From Linnemannia hyalina (Eukaryota > Mortierellomycota > Mortierellomycetes > Mortierellales > Mortierellaceae): a stretch of 64,000 nt of DNA. The notes under the pieces were generated by a model. It did no database searches. It saw nothing but the letters and a program-made list of their open reading frames with translations, and had not been told where the DNA came from. The translations under genes and the position numbers were made by a program. Below, piece by piece: positions 12,416-24,424 of this stretch (its first letter is position 1; each line of letters begins with the position of its first letter). Location of the stretch: positions 992,001 to 1,056,000 of the forward strand of contig JAHRHY010000013.1 of the NCBI GenBank assembly GCA_019671135.1. Direction: 5' to 3'.

Positions 12416-13579
12416 TTTCTTGATTTATAAAGAGAGAGTGAGAAGGTGTGAATGTGTCACTCGTAAGAGGACAATGAGAAGAAATGTAGACAAAATGAAA
12501 TGAAGGAGAGGGGTAATGAGATGAACTTATGCCAGCTGATGGCCAAGCAAGAAAATTTAGCGAAGAAGAGGGAAAAGATGGAAAGGTAGAACAGGATAGT
12601 GCGAGCTAAAAAATAATAAGAGAATCGGGCGAAGACGACACTTGGTGTACAGAAGTTCATGTGCGGTTGTCTCCTTGGAGGAATGTTGCTGCTAAAGTAA
12701 AGGATACATACTGGAGAAAACAACAGGTTTCCTTTGCACCAAAGTGCTCACTTGTCATTTTTTTGTCGACAGTCTTTTTGTTACCCTTAGCCCTACCTTG
12801 CGCATCCCTTATTCCCTCTGGATGAAATGCTCTTCTTCATCTTTTGGCTCCAGACCTCATTTGTTTGTTTGTCTTTGAAAACCTTACTTTTTTGATTCAA
12901 TCAACAAATATCCAGCCTCACCACTACCAACACACACACACACACACACATGCACGCGCAAAAAAAACATTGGTAAACTGTTATTTTGGTGAATGACCCA
13001 CAACACAGCCAGTCAATAAACAAGTGCTCCACCACACTCACCTTTCTTCTATTCGCCTAGATCTCCAAGAATTATCCGGTTACTCAACGGGGATAACTAA
13101 CGATAGGCTTTTTTGATTCCACATGGATTCAGGTACTGACAAAGTGACAGGACAAATTGTTTTCACTTTGTGGCTGATGCAATTTGTTTTAGGAGGGGTG
13201 GTCAGTGTTGATCTTTTTCTCCAGCGCGTCACGTCCGTCGTTCTTCCACTTGAGATGTTCCATCTTCGCCCCTCTCTCACTCAATTTACGGGGCGCCCAA
13301 AAGACATACAAAAAAAATTCATTCGGCGTGTCCCCTAGCAAGGATTGGCGTTCTTTGCAGGCTCAAATACTGTCTGTATTGGGTTGGTTGTAGTGACTAA
13401 AAATTATGTACAAGTATTGGAGTAGTAGTAAAAGTAGAAGGTGATGGTGGCAGAAAATAATAGCAGGGATGTAAAAGTACGGTTGTGGTGGTGGTGGTAG
13501 CAAAAGAAAAACAAAGCGAGAAACCAAAGAAAGAAAAATAAACGGGCAAGAGCGCTAGGAGGAATTAGCCAGACTCAGT
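12416..13579. other. Intergenic region
   Basis: Upstream of the membrane-protein gene and downstream of the transposase-derived gene. A short CA microsatellite lies near 12933-12950. The short reading frames have no recognisable content. Confidence 0.55.
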
Positions 13580-16105
13580 TCAGCGCATGGTCGACGAGTG
13601 ACCCTCGATATCCATAGAAGTCGAAGGGTGAATGTGACCACTGGGCTCCTGGTGGTGCTGTTGTTGGTGCTCCATATGCTCCTGAAGTTGTTGTTGGTGT
13701 TCCTGGTGCAGGGTCTGGGTGTCCACCTTGGTCTGGGTAAATGCCTTGATTGACTCGCTCAAACGGTTCAGCGTCTCAGTAAAGTCCGCCTCGCCGAGAG
13801 CCTGGTTCTGCGGGAACGATCCTGCCTCTACAAGTCTAGAATTGAACTCTCGCGCGAGTTCGTCTCCATACACCAGTGGAGGCAGTGAAGGGTGATCGGT
13901 TGATGCTGGCGGTTGTGCCGGTTGTGGCGACATGGTCGAATACTGGACTGTCGAGAGATTGGATCCTGCACGAACACTGTTGCTGTCCTCTGCCTCCGTG
14001 TCATTCATATCACCCGACAAAGGATCCTCGGACCCACTTATTGTGTTGTTCAGATCCAATTTCCTGGCTGGTTTCCGATGAGGCTTATGGTTGGCCTTCC
14101 AAATGTATCGGGCTTGATGTTCCTGGTGCGCATGAAATAGTTCCTCCCAGCGATCTAGCTGCGTCTCCCACTCCGGGTTGAAACTTGTGTCATCGGCTAG
14201 GACCAGATTGTGGATTGTCGCGCAGGCCATAATCCAGCTCTTGACATTATCGTGTCCGACCTGGTCGTCCTTGATCTGAACACGAACGCCCAGCAGACTA
14301 GGGAACCGAGCCTTCAGCATTCGCTCACAATCCCGAGCTCGCTTGTGAATCCGTGCCAAACTCTCGTACAGTCGCTTTTGAGCCTCCACCTCTTCCATAT
14401 CGGCATCCTCGAAATCACGCACATCGACGACGATATCCTCCTGCTTGATCCCTATCTGGAAATCTCCGTCTGCTGTTGGTGCCGGCGGGGCAGATGTTGC
14501 GCATGGAGAGATAACAGGCATGACTGGGAGAATAGTGTCGCCAAGTGAAAAGGTGCCGTCCGAGACCAAGTACTCGCCTTCGTCAAAGTAGGTGTCGCCG
14601 TTGTGAATGGTACTTGACTCTAGAGACTGCTGGTCGGTCCAGGATGCTGGTGTCATTTTTTCGACAAGCCGGATTCGGGTGGTGGAGTCGCAGACCATCA
14701 GGACGTTATAGCCATAGTCGCGCCGGACGTATCCTCCAGATTTGATACCCGATATGTCGGTGGGTGTGTTGATCACTGCAGTGTCAGTTGGCGTTCCGGT
14801 GTCTGCAGGATCATCTGTTGCATTCACCTCTGCTCCGCCATTATCTAGGGCCGTTCCTGACGGGCAGATCGTTGGTGTTGAGGTCGACATTGTTGTTGCT
14901 GCTGTTGCTGTTAATGATGAAGTGGATGGGGTCGAGTTTTCTGACACGGGTGTGGTTGAGCGGGTCAAAGGGACTTGTTGTGTGACCTCTGCTGTGCGGG
15001 ATTTCCGGCCCTTGCGGCGTTTGCGGTTGTTGTTTCCTGTTTCCGTATCGGGGCCCACCTCCCTGTTCTTGTCATTGGGATCAGCTTGTTTTGAAGATCT
15101 TTTAGTTGTCCTTTTTCCTTTGGTTGTCATTCTTCCCCGCTTTTTCGGTTTTGTTACAGCAACTGGCGCGGTTGGAGTGGTCGATGTGGTAGAAGGGTGG
15201 TCGAAATCCTGATCGGCCCAGTCATGCCCCACCAGCAGAGACGACTCGGCGATAGGAATCGAGGTCCAGTGCTTCTTTCCTGAGGCAGCAAACCATTCCG
15301 CCGCAGCGTGGAGTAACCGAGGCGGCACGGGCACCAGATACTCGTCCGGGTTGGTCATTATGGGTCGCGAGTGCAGCACGACCTTCATGCTAGTCAGAAC
15401 TCCAATGGCATCATCAATTGGTTCGTCCTCCGGTGCTCCTGCATTGTTGTAGTCGTTACCGTTGCTGATGACCATTGGCTGTTTGGCGAGCTCTTTGATC
15501 CTGTTCTTGATTGTCCGCTTCTCGCCTTGACTTGGCCACCTCACGACGTCGATGGCGATTCCGTTGAGGGCCTCCATACACCGCTGTGTGCACTTCATAA
15601 TTGACCCCTCGGACAGGCCAAAAATCTTGCTGGCGTCGCCAATTCCAGCGTCCTTGCCATGGTGGCCCATTCGCCAGAGGGTGACCGCCATCTGCTTCTC
15701 GATGGTCTCCTGTCCGTTGGACTGGCTCTTGTAGAGTGGGTTCTGCTTGAGGACGGAGGAGACGATGCTGATAAAGGCGGTCTTGGTCATGCGTACAAAC
15801 TCGAGGTAGTCGGCGTCGGTTCCATTCTGTCGAAGCTGCTCATAGACCTGGGCTGCCCGGGGGTTGACATTGATCTTTCTCGAGGCAAAGTAGCGCTGCT
15901 TGTCGGCGGCAGCTTGCATGTCCGCGGTGGCGGGGTATTTTTTGACCAGGTCGGCTGGGTCGGTGCACTTGAAGAAATTGACGAGGGCAGGGACCATGTT
16001 GTCGAGTTGGGACTGGATGGATGAGCTGTGGGTCTGCTCATATTCCTGTTCGAGCTGCTGTCGTTTTGAGAGCAGGGCCAAGAGCTTTTTGCGCTCTGAC
16101 AGCAT
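13580..16105 (-). CDS. Harbinger (PIF/HARBI1)-transposase-derived protein, probably domesticated
   Basis: A single-exon gene of 841 aa. Residues 1-30 are a coiled coil. Residues 135-200 match the helix-turn-helix region of Harbinger transposases (KQMAVTLWRMGHHG, then SKIFGLSEGSI). The DDE fold follows in pieces. The strand that normally carries IDGTH reads GVLTSMKVVLHSRP (about 235-248), so the first catalytic Asp looks lost. After NPDEYL (about 252-257) comes an insertion of about 200 residues: basic patches (KKRGRMT, RKRRKGRKSR) and Ser/Thr-rich sequence. The fold resumes at YGYNVLMVCD (464-473) and EYLVSDGTFSLGD (second Asp, about 516). It ends with DCERMLKARFP (Glu about 594) and ACATIHNLVLADD (628-640). 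A C-terminal tail of 200 residues has Gln/His-rich runs. No terminal inverted repeats were seen. A DNA- or chromatin-binding host role is inferred. Confidence 0.8.
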   Translation of the reverse strand: MLSERKKLLALLSKRQQLEQEYEQTHSSSIQSQLDNMVPALVNFFKCTDPADLVKKYPATADMQAAADKQRYFASRKINVNPRAAQVYEQLRQNGTDADYLEFVRMTKTAFISIVSSVLKQNPLYKSQSNGQETIEKQMAVTLWRMGHHGKDAGIGDASKIFGLSEGSIMKCTQRCMEALNGIAIDVVRWPSQGEKRTIKNRIKELAKQPMVISNGNDYNNAGAPEDEPIDDAIGVLTSMKVVLHSRPIMTNPDEYLVPVPPRLLHAAAEWFAASGKKHWTSIPIAESSLLVGHDWADQDFDHPSTTSTTPTAPVAVTKPKKRGRMTTKGKRTTKRSSKQADPNDKNREVGPDTETGNNNRKRRKGRKSRTAEVTQQVPLTRSTTPVSENSTPSTSSLTATAATTMSTSTPTICPSGTALDNGGAEVNATDDPADTGTPTDTAVINTPTDISGIKSGGYVRRDYGYNVLMVCDSTTRIRLVEKMTPASWTDQQSLESSTIHNGDTYFDEGEYLVSDGTFSLGDTILPVMPVISPCATSAPPAPTADGDFQIGIKQEDIVVDVRDFEDADMEEVEAQKRLYESLARIHKRARDCERMLKARFPSLLGVRVQIKDDQVGHDNVKSWIMACATIHNLVLADDTSFNPEWETQLDRWEELFHAHQEHQARYIWKANHKPHRKPARKLDLNNTISGSEDPLSGDMNDTEAEDSNSVRAGSNLSTVQYSTMSPQPAQPPASTDHPSLPPLVYGDELAREFNSRLVEAGSFPQNQALGEADFTETLNRLSESIKAFTQTKVDTQTLHQEHQQQLQEHMEHQQQHHQEPSGHIHPSTSMDIEGHSSTMR

Positions 16106-17624
16106 AGTGGAGGATGGGAGGGATGGGAGATGTGCTTGAGCTTGTTCGTCAGTGGATGTGGAATGCTGTGTTTGTAGTAGAAGGTGATTGGTTTTTATTG
16201 AAGTGTGGTAGATGAGTGGTGGTGCGAGTCGGTGGCAGGTGGAGTGTGCGGGTCAGTGGCAGGTGGAGTGTGCGAGAAAGTTGATGAGGGTGGAGTAGTA
16301 GAGTGAAGGGCGAGAGAGGGAAGGGAAGGGAGTGATAAAGGGTTTGGTGGGTGTGGAGCGGGGAGGAAGAAACAAAAATGAGTGAGAGGGAGAGGGAGAG
16401 ATAGGGAGAAAGGGAGAAAGGAGAGAGGGAGAAAGAAGGAGAAAGAGAGGGAAGGAGAGTGATGGGAGGAGGATGACCAGTCAAAGCGAAGAGTGGGAGT
16501 AGAACGAGAGAGAGAGAGAGAGAGAGAGAGAGTGATATGGTTTCGGTATGCAAAAGGAGGAAAGGAGAGACAACAAAAGGGGAAGAAGAGGGAAGAAGGA
16601 AAAGGGAGTCAAGAAAAATGCCTGTGTCTGTATGGGGCATGTGTGGGCAGAGGAAAACAAGAAGCTATCAGTGGCTGGATGGTGCCTGGACAGGGATCGA
16701 CCCTCACTTGGTCAGTCAAATTTCTTAACGGTGAATGAGGGTAGCGGAAGAACAAATAGCATGCGATGGGTTGGACTCGATACTTCATTTCTTCATTTCT
16801 ACGTCTTCATTTCGATGTGTAAAAGACTGAACTCTAACTCGCCTCGTGACAAACAAACACCACAACCACACACGCCTACACATCCTGCCATCCTGCGCAC
16901 GACCATGTTTTAATCGCAGTTGTGCAATCGTGTGTCTGTTCCTTGAACAAAAGATCTCAATGACCGACGCAACGACTAAAGTAAGAATCGGAGAAACTCC
17001 TCCTACCGTTATGTCTTTTGCTAACCTAACGGCGGATGCTGGCCATTGTATGATGGTCGTCTATCTTTTCCTTTCCTTCGTTTCCTGGATTGAAAGATCC
17101 ATGTTCCCGTGCTCTCAGTTCTTCCCCAATGTCGCGTTATTTTTGGGAGTCTCCCACTTTTTACTCCCCACTCCCATCGGAGAAACTTTTCCGTTTTTTC
17201 CCTCTGCAAGGGGCTAGGTAGACAACTCTTCTTTTTCTCCCTCTGATCGTTGCTTCAAGCCTGATTTGACAAACCCAAGTCTTAAACTCGTAGACTTGGT
17301 TCGCCCATGTGCACAGAAGTACATGTCACTATGTGTTCCTCCTTGCAGTTCAAAACGGTATTGGCATCAGCCCATGTGGTCGACCAACCCTTTCATTAAT
17401 AGTTGGCATGAAGTTGATACTAACATTTTCCTCTTGGCGATGTCATCAGTAATACAGAAAAAAAGACGAATGGATGACTTTAGCCGAAGCAAAAACTCTT
17501 TTTAATGGGTTGCTGTTTGTTCGCTCATTCAATTGTGCAGCGCCTTTACAAGGAAAGGCAGAAGCAACAGAAAAATAAGCAAGCAAGCTAGGAATGACGA
17601 AAAAAGTCATCACCTGAGCCACTC
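16106..17624. other. Intergenic region with purine-rich strand bias
   Basis: About 16230-16620 is almost pure purine on the plus strand and includes a GA microsatellite. It acts as the pyrimidine-rich 5' leader and promoter side of the transposase-derived gene. No gene is recognised between 16650 and 17624. Confidence 0.55.
16506..16532. repeat. (GA)n microsatellite
   Basis: An uninterrupted GA dinucleotide run of about 13 units in a longer purine tract. Confidence 0.9.
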
Positions 17625-18172
17625 TTAACGAGTCTTGAAGTACTCCAAGAGGACGTTCATGGCCTCAGACTCCTCACCGAAATCCTTGACAACAACGCAC
17701 GAGCAGCCAACGACCTTGCGGGCGTTACCCTCACGGTCGATCTTGCAGAGACCGGACCACTCTCCGAGCTTCTTGGCATCAGAGACCTTGATCAAGTTGA
17801 TGTTGTGCTCAGCGCAAAGGGCCTCGACCAACTTGATGTACTCCTTCTCAGTGCAGGTCTCAACGAGGACAGCCATATGGGCCTGACGTCTATAATTGGT
17901 TGGGGAGAAGAAAGTAGATGCAAAGGTTAACATCTGATCGCATTGGTGAAGGTCTGAACTACACAATATAACCAAACTTGATACAAAGACAAAAGGATTA
18001 GTTACCTGTCAAGGGCCTTGGCGCACTCACGGAGACCGCGAGCAAGACCGTCGTGGACGAGGGCGCGCTTCAAGACATCCTGAAGGGCCTCCTCGACGGA
18101 CATCTGTCCACGGGGAGAGGCATCAGCGGCAACCTCAACCTCGGCAATAGCGGCATCTCTTTCTGCAGACAT
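17625..18172 (-). CDS. RPS12: 40S ribosomal protein S12 (eS12)
   Basis: Small-subunit ribosomal protein, cytosolic. Exons are 18006..18172 and 17625..17889, with a 116-nt intron. Together they give 143 aa, the usual length for eukaryotic eS12. The first exon encodes an acidic N-terminus and then [22 protein letters not shown]. The junction falls at LDR|RQAHM. The second exon carries the family signature [32 protein letters not shown] and [15 protein letters not shown]. The ATG at 18172 is the first in frame. It stands alone between two intergenic regions. Confidence 0.97.
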
Positions 18173-19744
18173 TTTTGATAATAGTTTTGTTGGGGGTAGA
18201 CGTCCTCGCTATAGAAGATAAACAGATGATGTGGATGTTGGTGTCAATGGAGTTGTTTCTTGCTTCCTTTCGATATCCTGCTTGATGTTGTTTGAGTGCG
18301 TCCAAGAGGCTGCTGCTCTCTCTCTCTCTCCTCTTTGTCCTGCAGTTGGTTCTGTGCTAGTGGTTGATGATGAGTGTGCTTCGTGGTTGAATGTGAATTC
18401 TGAATACAGAGAAGTGTTGTATTTTTGCTGGTTGAATCGAATCCCGTAAGGAGCTGAGTTCCGACGAAAATGGGATTTAATGTTGGTTTCTCCATCACCA
18501 CTGAGCTGCCCGAGATCTCTTGCGACAACAGATGATCCTCAGAATGGGATTCCTCTCCTTGTCCTGTGGGTTCCATGTTGCTGCCTATGACTGAATCCCG
18601 CTGCGGCAGTTTTGGATGAGATCCTGGATTCGAAGGGTATGGTGCGACAACTTACATGTCACAAAAGTGAAAGATCCTCGTCAGGCCAAATTTTTGTGCT
18701 TCTTTTATTCGTTGCTTGTACAGCAAACACGATTCAATGATGATCTACTAGGTCATAATCATGTGACTCTGCCGGGAACTGGGAACTTGCCCCCCAGACC
18801 AATCCCCTTGTCTCGGTGTCTCTTCGTATTTTCTTTGCCACCAAAAGCTTAAGATGGACAAACTGAAAGCCAGACTGGCACCCCTAGCACTTTCATCGAG
18901 CGCAACTTTGTGCTGTGCTTGCTGAGCAAAGACATATCACACAAAGAGACAGACAGATTGACCTTGAAGTCCAGCCCTTTACGTGGCGGTGGGGCGGTTG
19001 GCGTAAGGGGGTGAGTGTGTGTTTGTGTGTTGTCATTGTCGCATTGTCGGATACAAGGCTTCCCTTTTCCATCCTTTCCTGGCTGGCTTTGATTTTTCTT
19101 CCTCTACCGCCCTTTTTATTCTCTCTCTTCACTCCTTCCTCTTGACCTCCTTGATCACACCCACCTTGATCACCTCACACACATACCCACTCACTCACAC
19201 TCATTCTCACACGTATTCACCCTCATTCTCCCACTCACTCACTCACTCATTCCTTTCTCCTTCCTGCTCCGACTGTTCGTCAGCAAACACGCGCCTTTTT
19301 AGACTTTTCACCTGAAGACAACTCTTGCGTGCTTTTTGTTTGTCTTTTCCTTTTGTTCTTCCTCTTCCTTTGTCCTTCCCACCCTTTCTATCCTTCCTTC
19401 CTTCCTTCCTTCCTTCCCTCCTTCCTTCAACTTGCGCGTGCCTTTGTTTTTTTTTCTTCTTCTCACATTCAACATTCAAACAAAAAACATTCAACAAGCC
19501 CCTTTCTTTTCTTCATTCCTTGCTCCCTTCCCTGTCCATTCCAACAAACAAACATACTCTTCTCTTGACCCCTTTGCCACACACGCCCTCTTTTGAACTG
19601 AGACTGACTGCCTGACCCTGAGTATTCTTTTTGTGTCCGTGTCCGTGTGTGTGCTGTCCCATTCACCCGCCGACCCAAACACTGCCAGCATAAGCACGAA
19701 ATACACCCTCCTTCACTTTACTTTCTCGTGGTGCTCTTCAAACA
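18173..19744. other. Divergent intergenic region
   Basis: Shared upstream region of RPS12 (minus) and the SSH4-like gene (plus). It contains (TTCC)n near 19389-19413 and long pyrimidine-rich tracts from 19070 to 19740, which probably form the leader of the plus-strand gene. A 110-codon minus frame at 18244-18576 is not supported as a gene. Confidence 0.55.
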
Positions 19745-22472
19745 ATGTCACCTCTTCTTCCTCCTCCCCTCCCCTCCTCTACTCGACACAAGTCGCCAAC
19801 TTATTCACCCTACCGTCACCAAGACAAGGACTTCGACTACGATAACAACGACGAAGACCTCTTCAACAGACTAGAGGAACTAGTAAAACAGCAAGCTCGC
19901 ATCAGCGAACAGTCGCTACTTGAGGAAGAGGAACGCAGATACCAACAAGACAGCTACGAACAAGTTCTGGACCCGCAAGGCACCTTGAACGACGTCAACA
20001 GTAACAACGTCGATTTTGACCTTGACCTTGACGACAACACGGGGGACCATCTCTTCGACTATCCTTCCCCAGACCACCACTACAACAACCCCTCTCCGAC
20101 TTTCCCTCCTCCTCGATTCGTCCATACCCTCACCTCTCGACCTTTCAATCCCTTGCCCTCTTCCGTCCTGTACCCCTACAAGAACGACCGTCATCCCTCC
20201 TCTCAATTTTATCCTGCAGCATCTCCTTCACACTACTCAAATCAGCACAACCCATACGAACCGAACGAGCAGTTGCCTTTGAGTCAATCTCGATACTTCC
20301 CTTCGCCTACAACATACCCCTACCACGACTGGAGACCCACAACCACCTACCCGCCGTCGTATAGGCAGACCTTCTTGGCTTCTCGCAACGGTTACTCTAA
20401 CAACATCGACCCTACTTTTCGCGACCCTTTCCCAGGCCCTTACCCAACGTTGACAACCACTCCTCAGCCGACTGACCCCGACAGGGACGGCGACGACCTG
20501 GACTTGACCTGGCTGGTGGCCTTTGTCCTCACTACTGCATTCATCATTTCCATCGTATCGGCAATCCGGACCTGTGGCCAAAAGGCTGGCTGGCTCACAG
20601 GATCCTCTGTTTCTTTGTCGTCCTCGCCCGCTTCATCTTCCTCCCCTCACCATCGTCGCAACGGCGGGACTGGTCGAGGCGGTCGACGAGGATTTGGCAA
20701 CGCTTTATTGGTCCCTGACTCGGAGGTTGATCCAGAAGCAACCCCCGACCGACTCAACACCCTCTCCGATGCTGACCGTCAAGCTTACGACGCTGCTGAA
20801 GGTATGAACTACCATTGTCAACTTCGGTCATACCGACGAAAGTGAAACGCTTCGACCATCGACAATCCCAAAAACTCCGACGAGAAAAAGAGACTAGAGA
20901 GTGACCGTTGGGATAGAACGCCCAAAGTTTGCTCAAGAGGAAAGGTGTGAAATGGATCTAAAAAACAGCCCATTGTCACTCACCCCTTGGAGCTTAAAAA
21001 GTCGATGGTGTTGTTCAAATCGACAGAAGGAGAGGTAAAAGGCATCAACAAAGCTTGAATTGTCGTAATGGAGGATAGGGAAGGGTAAACAGGAGAGTGG
21101 GTCAGGTGAATAGTATTTACTAAGTGGTGCTTATCTTTGGCAGTGAACAAGTGTCCCTTCTTTCACTCATGCTGAACTCGTGTCTAACCCATGCAACAAT
21201 CACAACATTTGTTACTTAATGGCATATGTGCTGACCCTATCTCCTACTTGTCACCCGTTATTCTTTCTTCATCGCCACCGAATTCATAGCTTTCCAAGTG
21301 GTGAATCCTCCTAACAGCGTACCGACCGACATCTCACTTTCGCAATACTTATCCATTCAGGAAAAGGGAGTCTCAGCATGGGAGTTCGAACCATCATATG
21401 ACCACCAGCTCTATGTTCATGACCGGACTGAGCTCTCGTTCTTTGATCGGGTGGCCTCTGTGCAGACCAATCTACCGCTCCCGAAGCAGCAGGAGGTCTA
21501 CTACTGGGAGGTCAAGATGTTTGAAAAGAGTCCTCGCACCACCATCGCCATTGGAGTCGCCACCAAGCCGTATCCTTCCACTCGCCTTCCAGGTACTGAA
21601 CGATGCTCTGAACCGATTGTCTTAGAAACGGTTGACATTCTGATAATTAACCGGTTAATTAATTTGTTTTTCTGAATTATACAGGCTGGAACCGCCATTC
21701 GGCTGGATACTTTTCAAACAATGGCCAGAAATACTGTAACTCTCTGTGGAGCGGAGTACCCTTTGGACCAACCTATTTCGAAGGAGATGTAGTCGGATGT
21801 GGATACAGACCCAGGAACGGAACCATTTTCTTTACAAGGAACGGAAAACGGATTGATGATGCGTTCACAGGATATGGACGCACGAACTTGTTCCCGACTG
21901 TTGGTGCAACAGGACCCTGTGTTCTTCATATAAATTTTGGACAATCTGGGTTCGTCTTTGTAGAGGCGAACGTCAAGAAATGGGGTCTTGCTCCTGCGGC
22001 AGGATCGTTGGCGCCTCCACCAGCTTATGGCAGTGAACTGGGCTCGATACTGTTGGAAGCGGCCGGGTCTGGAGCAGCAGCAGCAGCGGGATCTGGGTCA
22101 GGAATGTTGCCACAACGTTTCACGAGCTCGTCGTCTTCTGGATCATTGGCTGGGACTGGACGACCTATCATGCAGCATTCGAGTCCCTCGAGGACTCGCA
22201 TTTCCCCTGCCATTGGGAACGGAGGGGCTGATGGTCTTTCGCCTGTACCGATTACTGCCGCCAACATGTCTGCGCCTCCACCCAACTACTCGAGTTTGGA
22301 CCGGTATGGTCATCCCAGGACGGATCAGCCATCATTGGTTGCACAAGTGCAGGGACTGGTGGATGATGATGACACGGCTAGTATTGCGAGCGATGACAGT
22401 ACCGGGTCAGCAACGTTGCTTTTGAACGACGCGCTACTGGACCATGACATTGACGACCATCACGATGTCTAG
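19745..22472 (+). CDS. Ssh4/Ear1-like SPRY-domain adaptor for the Rsp5/Nedd4 ubiquitin ligase
   Basis: Exons are 19745..20801, 21290..21592 and 21685..22472, giving 715 aa. Residues 1-250 are acidic, then Tyr/Pro-rich and disordered. One membrane span lies at about 254-274 (LTWLVAFVLTTAFIISIVSA). A SPRY/B30.2 domain follows at about 375-545, with YYWEVKMFEKSP, TIAIGVATKPYP, SAGYFSNNG and GDVVGCGYRPRNGTIFFTRNG. The C-terminal tail is disordered. Three PPxY motifs are visible: PPSY at 20351-20362, PPAY at 22017-22028 and PPNY at 22278-22289. Membrane anchor, SPRY domain and PPxY motifs together match yeast Ssh4/Ear1, endosomal or vacuolar adaptors that bring membrane cargo to Rsp5. The first intron is long at 488 nt. 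The yeast proteins serve the same role by family knowledge; function here is inferred. Confidence 0.88.
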
Positions 22473-23143
22473 ATATGAGCCCCTCGCTTTTTATTCGCGT
22501 AGCATTAGTTTGGCGACCATTGCCCACTTGTCATTTTTCGCTCTTTGGGACAGTGACCAATAAAAAAAAACACTGATTTTTCCACGCTGTTGGATAGCAT
22601 CCTTATTTCAACTCCCTGAGTTATTGATGGATGGAGAATGACAAGGGAGAGAAAGAATTAGATGGTGCTGCCACTGCAATTGCTGCTGGAGCTATATCCC
22701 CATGGTTCCTTTCTTTGTTTTACCATGTGTGCCAAAGACTGAAAAACGCGACAAATTCTTGAACTAGATACTTGAAGCATGGCCCAAAAGGGTACCAAGG
22801 GTACCATATTTTTCTTTGAATAGTCCCTTCGCGCCGTTTCCGCGTCTCCTTTCTTGAATGATTATTCGCAAAGGCGGCTCTTGTTCGTGTCAAATGGAGA
22901 AAGCTGGAAATGAAACTTAAGGGTTAATCCAATCGGCTCATCATCAACCGATCGCTTTTGGCCTTGCCTGCAGGGTCGGTCAGTTTTGTGGAGAGAGCGG
23001 GGATAAACCTTTTTTTTTGTTGTTGGTGTTCTCTCTCTCTCTTTCCCTTCTGCACTTTGGTCATCGTCCCTTCCATACCTCTCTCTCCTTCACCTCCACC
23101 TCCACCTACTCCACTCTCCACTCTCTACTCATTCAACGCACAA
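22473..23143 (+). other. Tandem intergenic region / promoter of DUF962 gene
   Basis: Holds the 3' flank of the SSH4-like gene (AT-rich, with an AATAAAAAA-type signal near 22559) and the promoter of the next gene. A ccaat box is at about 22929 and a pyrimidine-rich leader runs from 23026 to 23140. Confidence 0.5.
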
Positions 23144-23818
23144 ATGGCTGTCCAGAAGCTGAACAAGGAAATCGCGAACCACAACTACTCCAAGCGAGCC
23201 TACAAGACTGAGGGTTACAAGTCCTTTGAGGACTTTTATCCATACTATCTCTCAGAGCACTGCAACACCATCAACAGACGTCTCCACCTCGTCGGCACCA
23301 CCAACGTCGTCGGTATCCTCGCCTACCTCATCCTTACCAAGCAGCACAAGTTCTGGTGGATTACTCTCATCCAAGGTAACTTTGAGAAAGAAGTGGGGGG
23401 CTGGCAGACTGCAGTGTTTTTGTTATTAACGGACCACATGCTTAGACATACAGGTTCTTTACTCACACGACCCTCCTTTTTTTTTCCTTCTCTTCTTGAA
23501 TGGCGGCATATAGGATACGGATTTGCATGGATTGGCCATTTTATCTTTGAGAAGAACAAGCCCGCGACCTTTAAGCACCCCATCTACTCTGTATGTGCCT
23601 TTACTTTCATTCGCGCGAAAAAAAAAAAAAAAAAAAACTCTCCTGTGAAAATTTTCTTCCGAGCCGAGAGAGGCGATTGTGCACGAAGCGTTGGGGGGAA
23701 CGACCCAAGTATCTAACGGAACTATTTCCCTCTTTGTGTTTCATTCTAGCTCATGGGCGACTGGAAGATGTGGTTCGAAGGTAGCGCAGGAGAAAAACAG
23801 TGGAACTCTGGCCCATAA
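23144..23818 (+). CDS. DUF962 / Mpo1-like membrane protein
   Basis: Exons are 23144..23375, 23514..23590 and 23750..23818, giving 125 aa. The N-terminus is basic. The DUF962 signature follows: DFYPYYLSEHCNTINRRLHL, a membrane segment TNVVGILAYLILT and a second hydrophobic part FWWITLIQGYGFAWIGHFIF. Then come EKNKPATFKHPIYSLMGDWK and a short tail. Conserved His residues in LSEHCN, RRLHLVG, GHFIF and KHPIY match the metal-binding positions reported for the yeast enzyme Mpo1. Mpo1 is an ER dioxygenase that shortens 2-hydroxy fatty acids from phytosphingosine. This copy belongs to the shorter subgroup, so its substrate is uncertain. All three junctions keep frame, with phases 1 and 0. Confidence 0.88.
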
Positions 23819-24424
23819 CGATGTGGAGAAGTGAACATGCACTAACGTCCCCCCACCCTCTCCTTTTTTTTTCTTTCTCACACGCCTCCTCTCTTTAGTT
23901 GTGAGTGGGCAGCGCAGGTTCTAAAGGAGTTAGAGATAAAACGGTATACATGACCGACCCCAGACTCTGGACCCCCCCCACTCCTCACACCTTATTTTGT
24001 ATTTATTTCTTTGATCGAATTTCTCTCCTTCCCTACCTCTCGACACACACATGGACACAAGGACATGAGAGCAGCAGGAAAGAGTGAAGAGAGAGAAACC
24101 AAGCTTGTCAACCCGTGCTGGACACTCTCACTTTCTACACCATTAACACTGTCAATACCATTCGACTCGACATAACAAATACCCAGGGCTAACAGCCGGC
24201 AACAAGTAATAAACATATCCAACATGAGCAACAAGTTACAGAGAGACAGAGCGTTGTTTTTGAAGATTTGTACATTAGTGAATTGAATGAAAAAAAATGG
24301 TATCCTAGTAAAATAGTCGATGTGATAGTAGATATTCTATCCTTAACACGCTCCTGCTTTGTAATGAGCCATAGCGATCAACGCTATACCCTGCTTCCCA
24401 AGAGTCCTGATACTAAGCGGAGAC
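23819..24424. other. Convergent intergenic region
   Basis: Lies between the 3' ends of the DUF962 gene and the first Sec14-like gene. It holds only AT-rich flanks; no gene is seen. Confidence 0.55.

Noticed and set aside
16149..16640. 163-codon minus frame rich in Ser/Leu
   Set aside because: Translation of a purine/pyrimidine tract with GA repeats; no complexity.
18244..18576. 110-codon minus frame with an ATG upstream of RPS12
   Set aside because: Low-complexity Gln/Ser/Thr content, no domain, overlaps likely RPS12 promoter.
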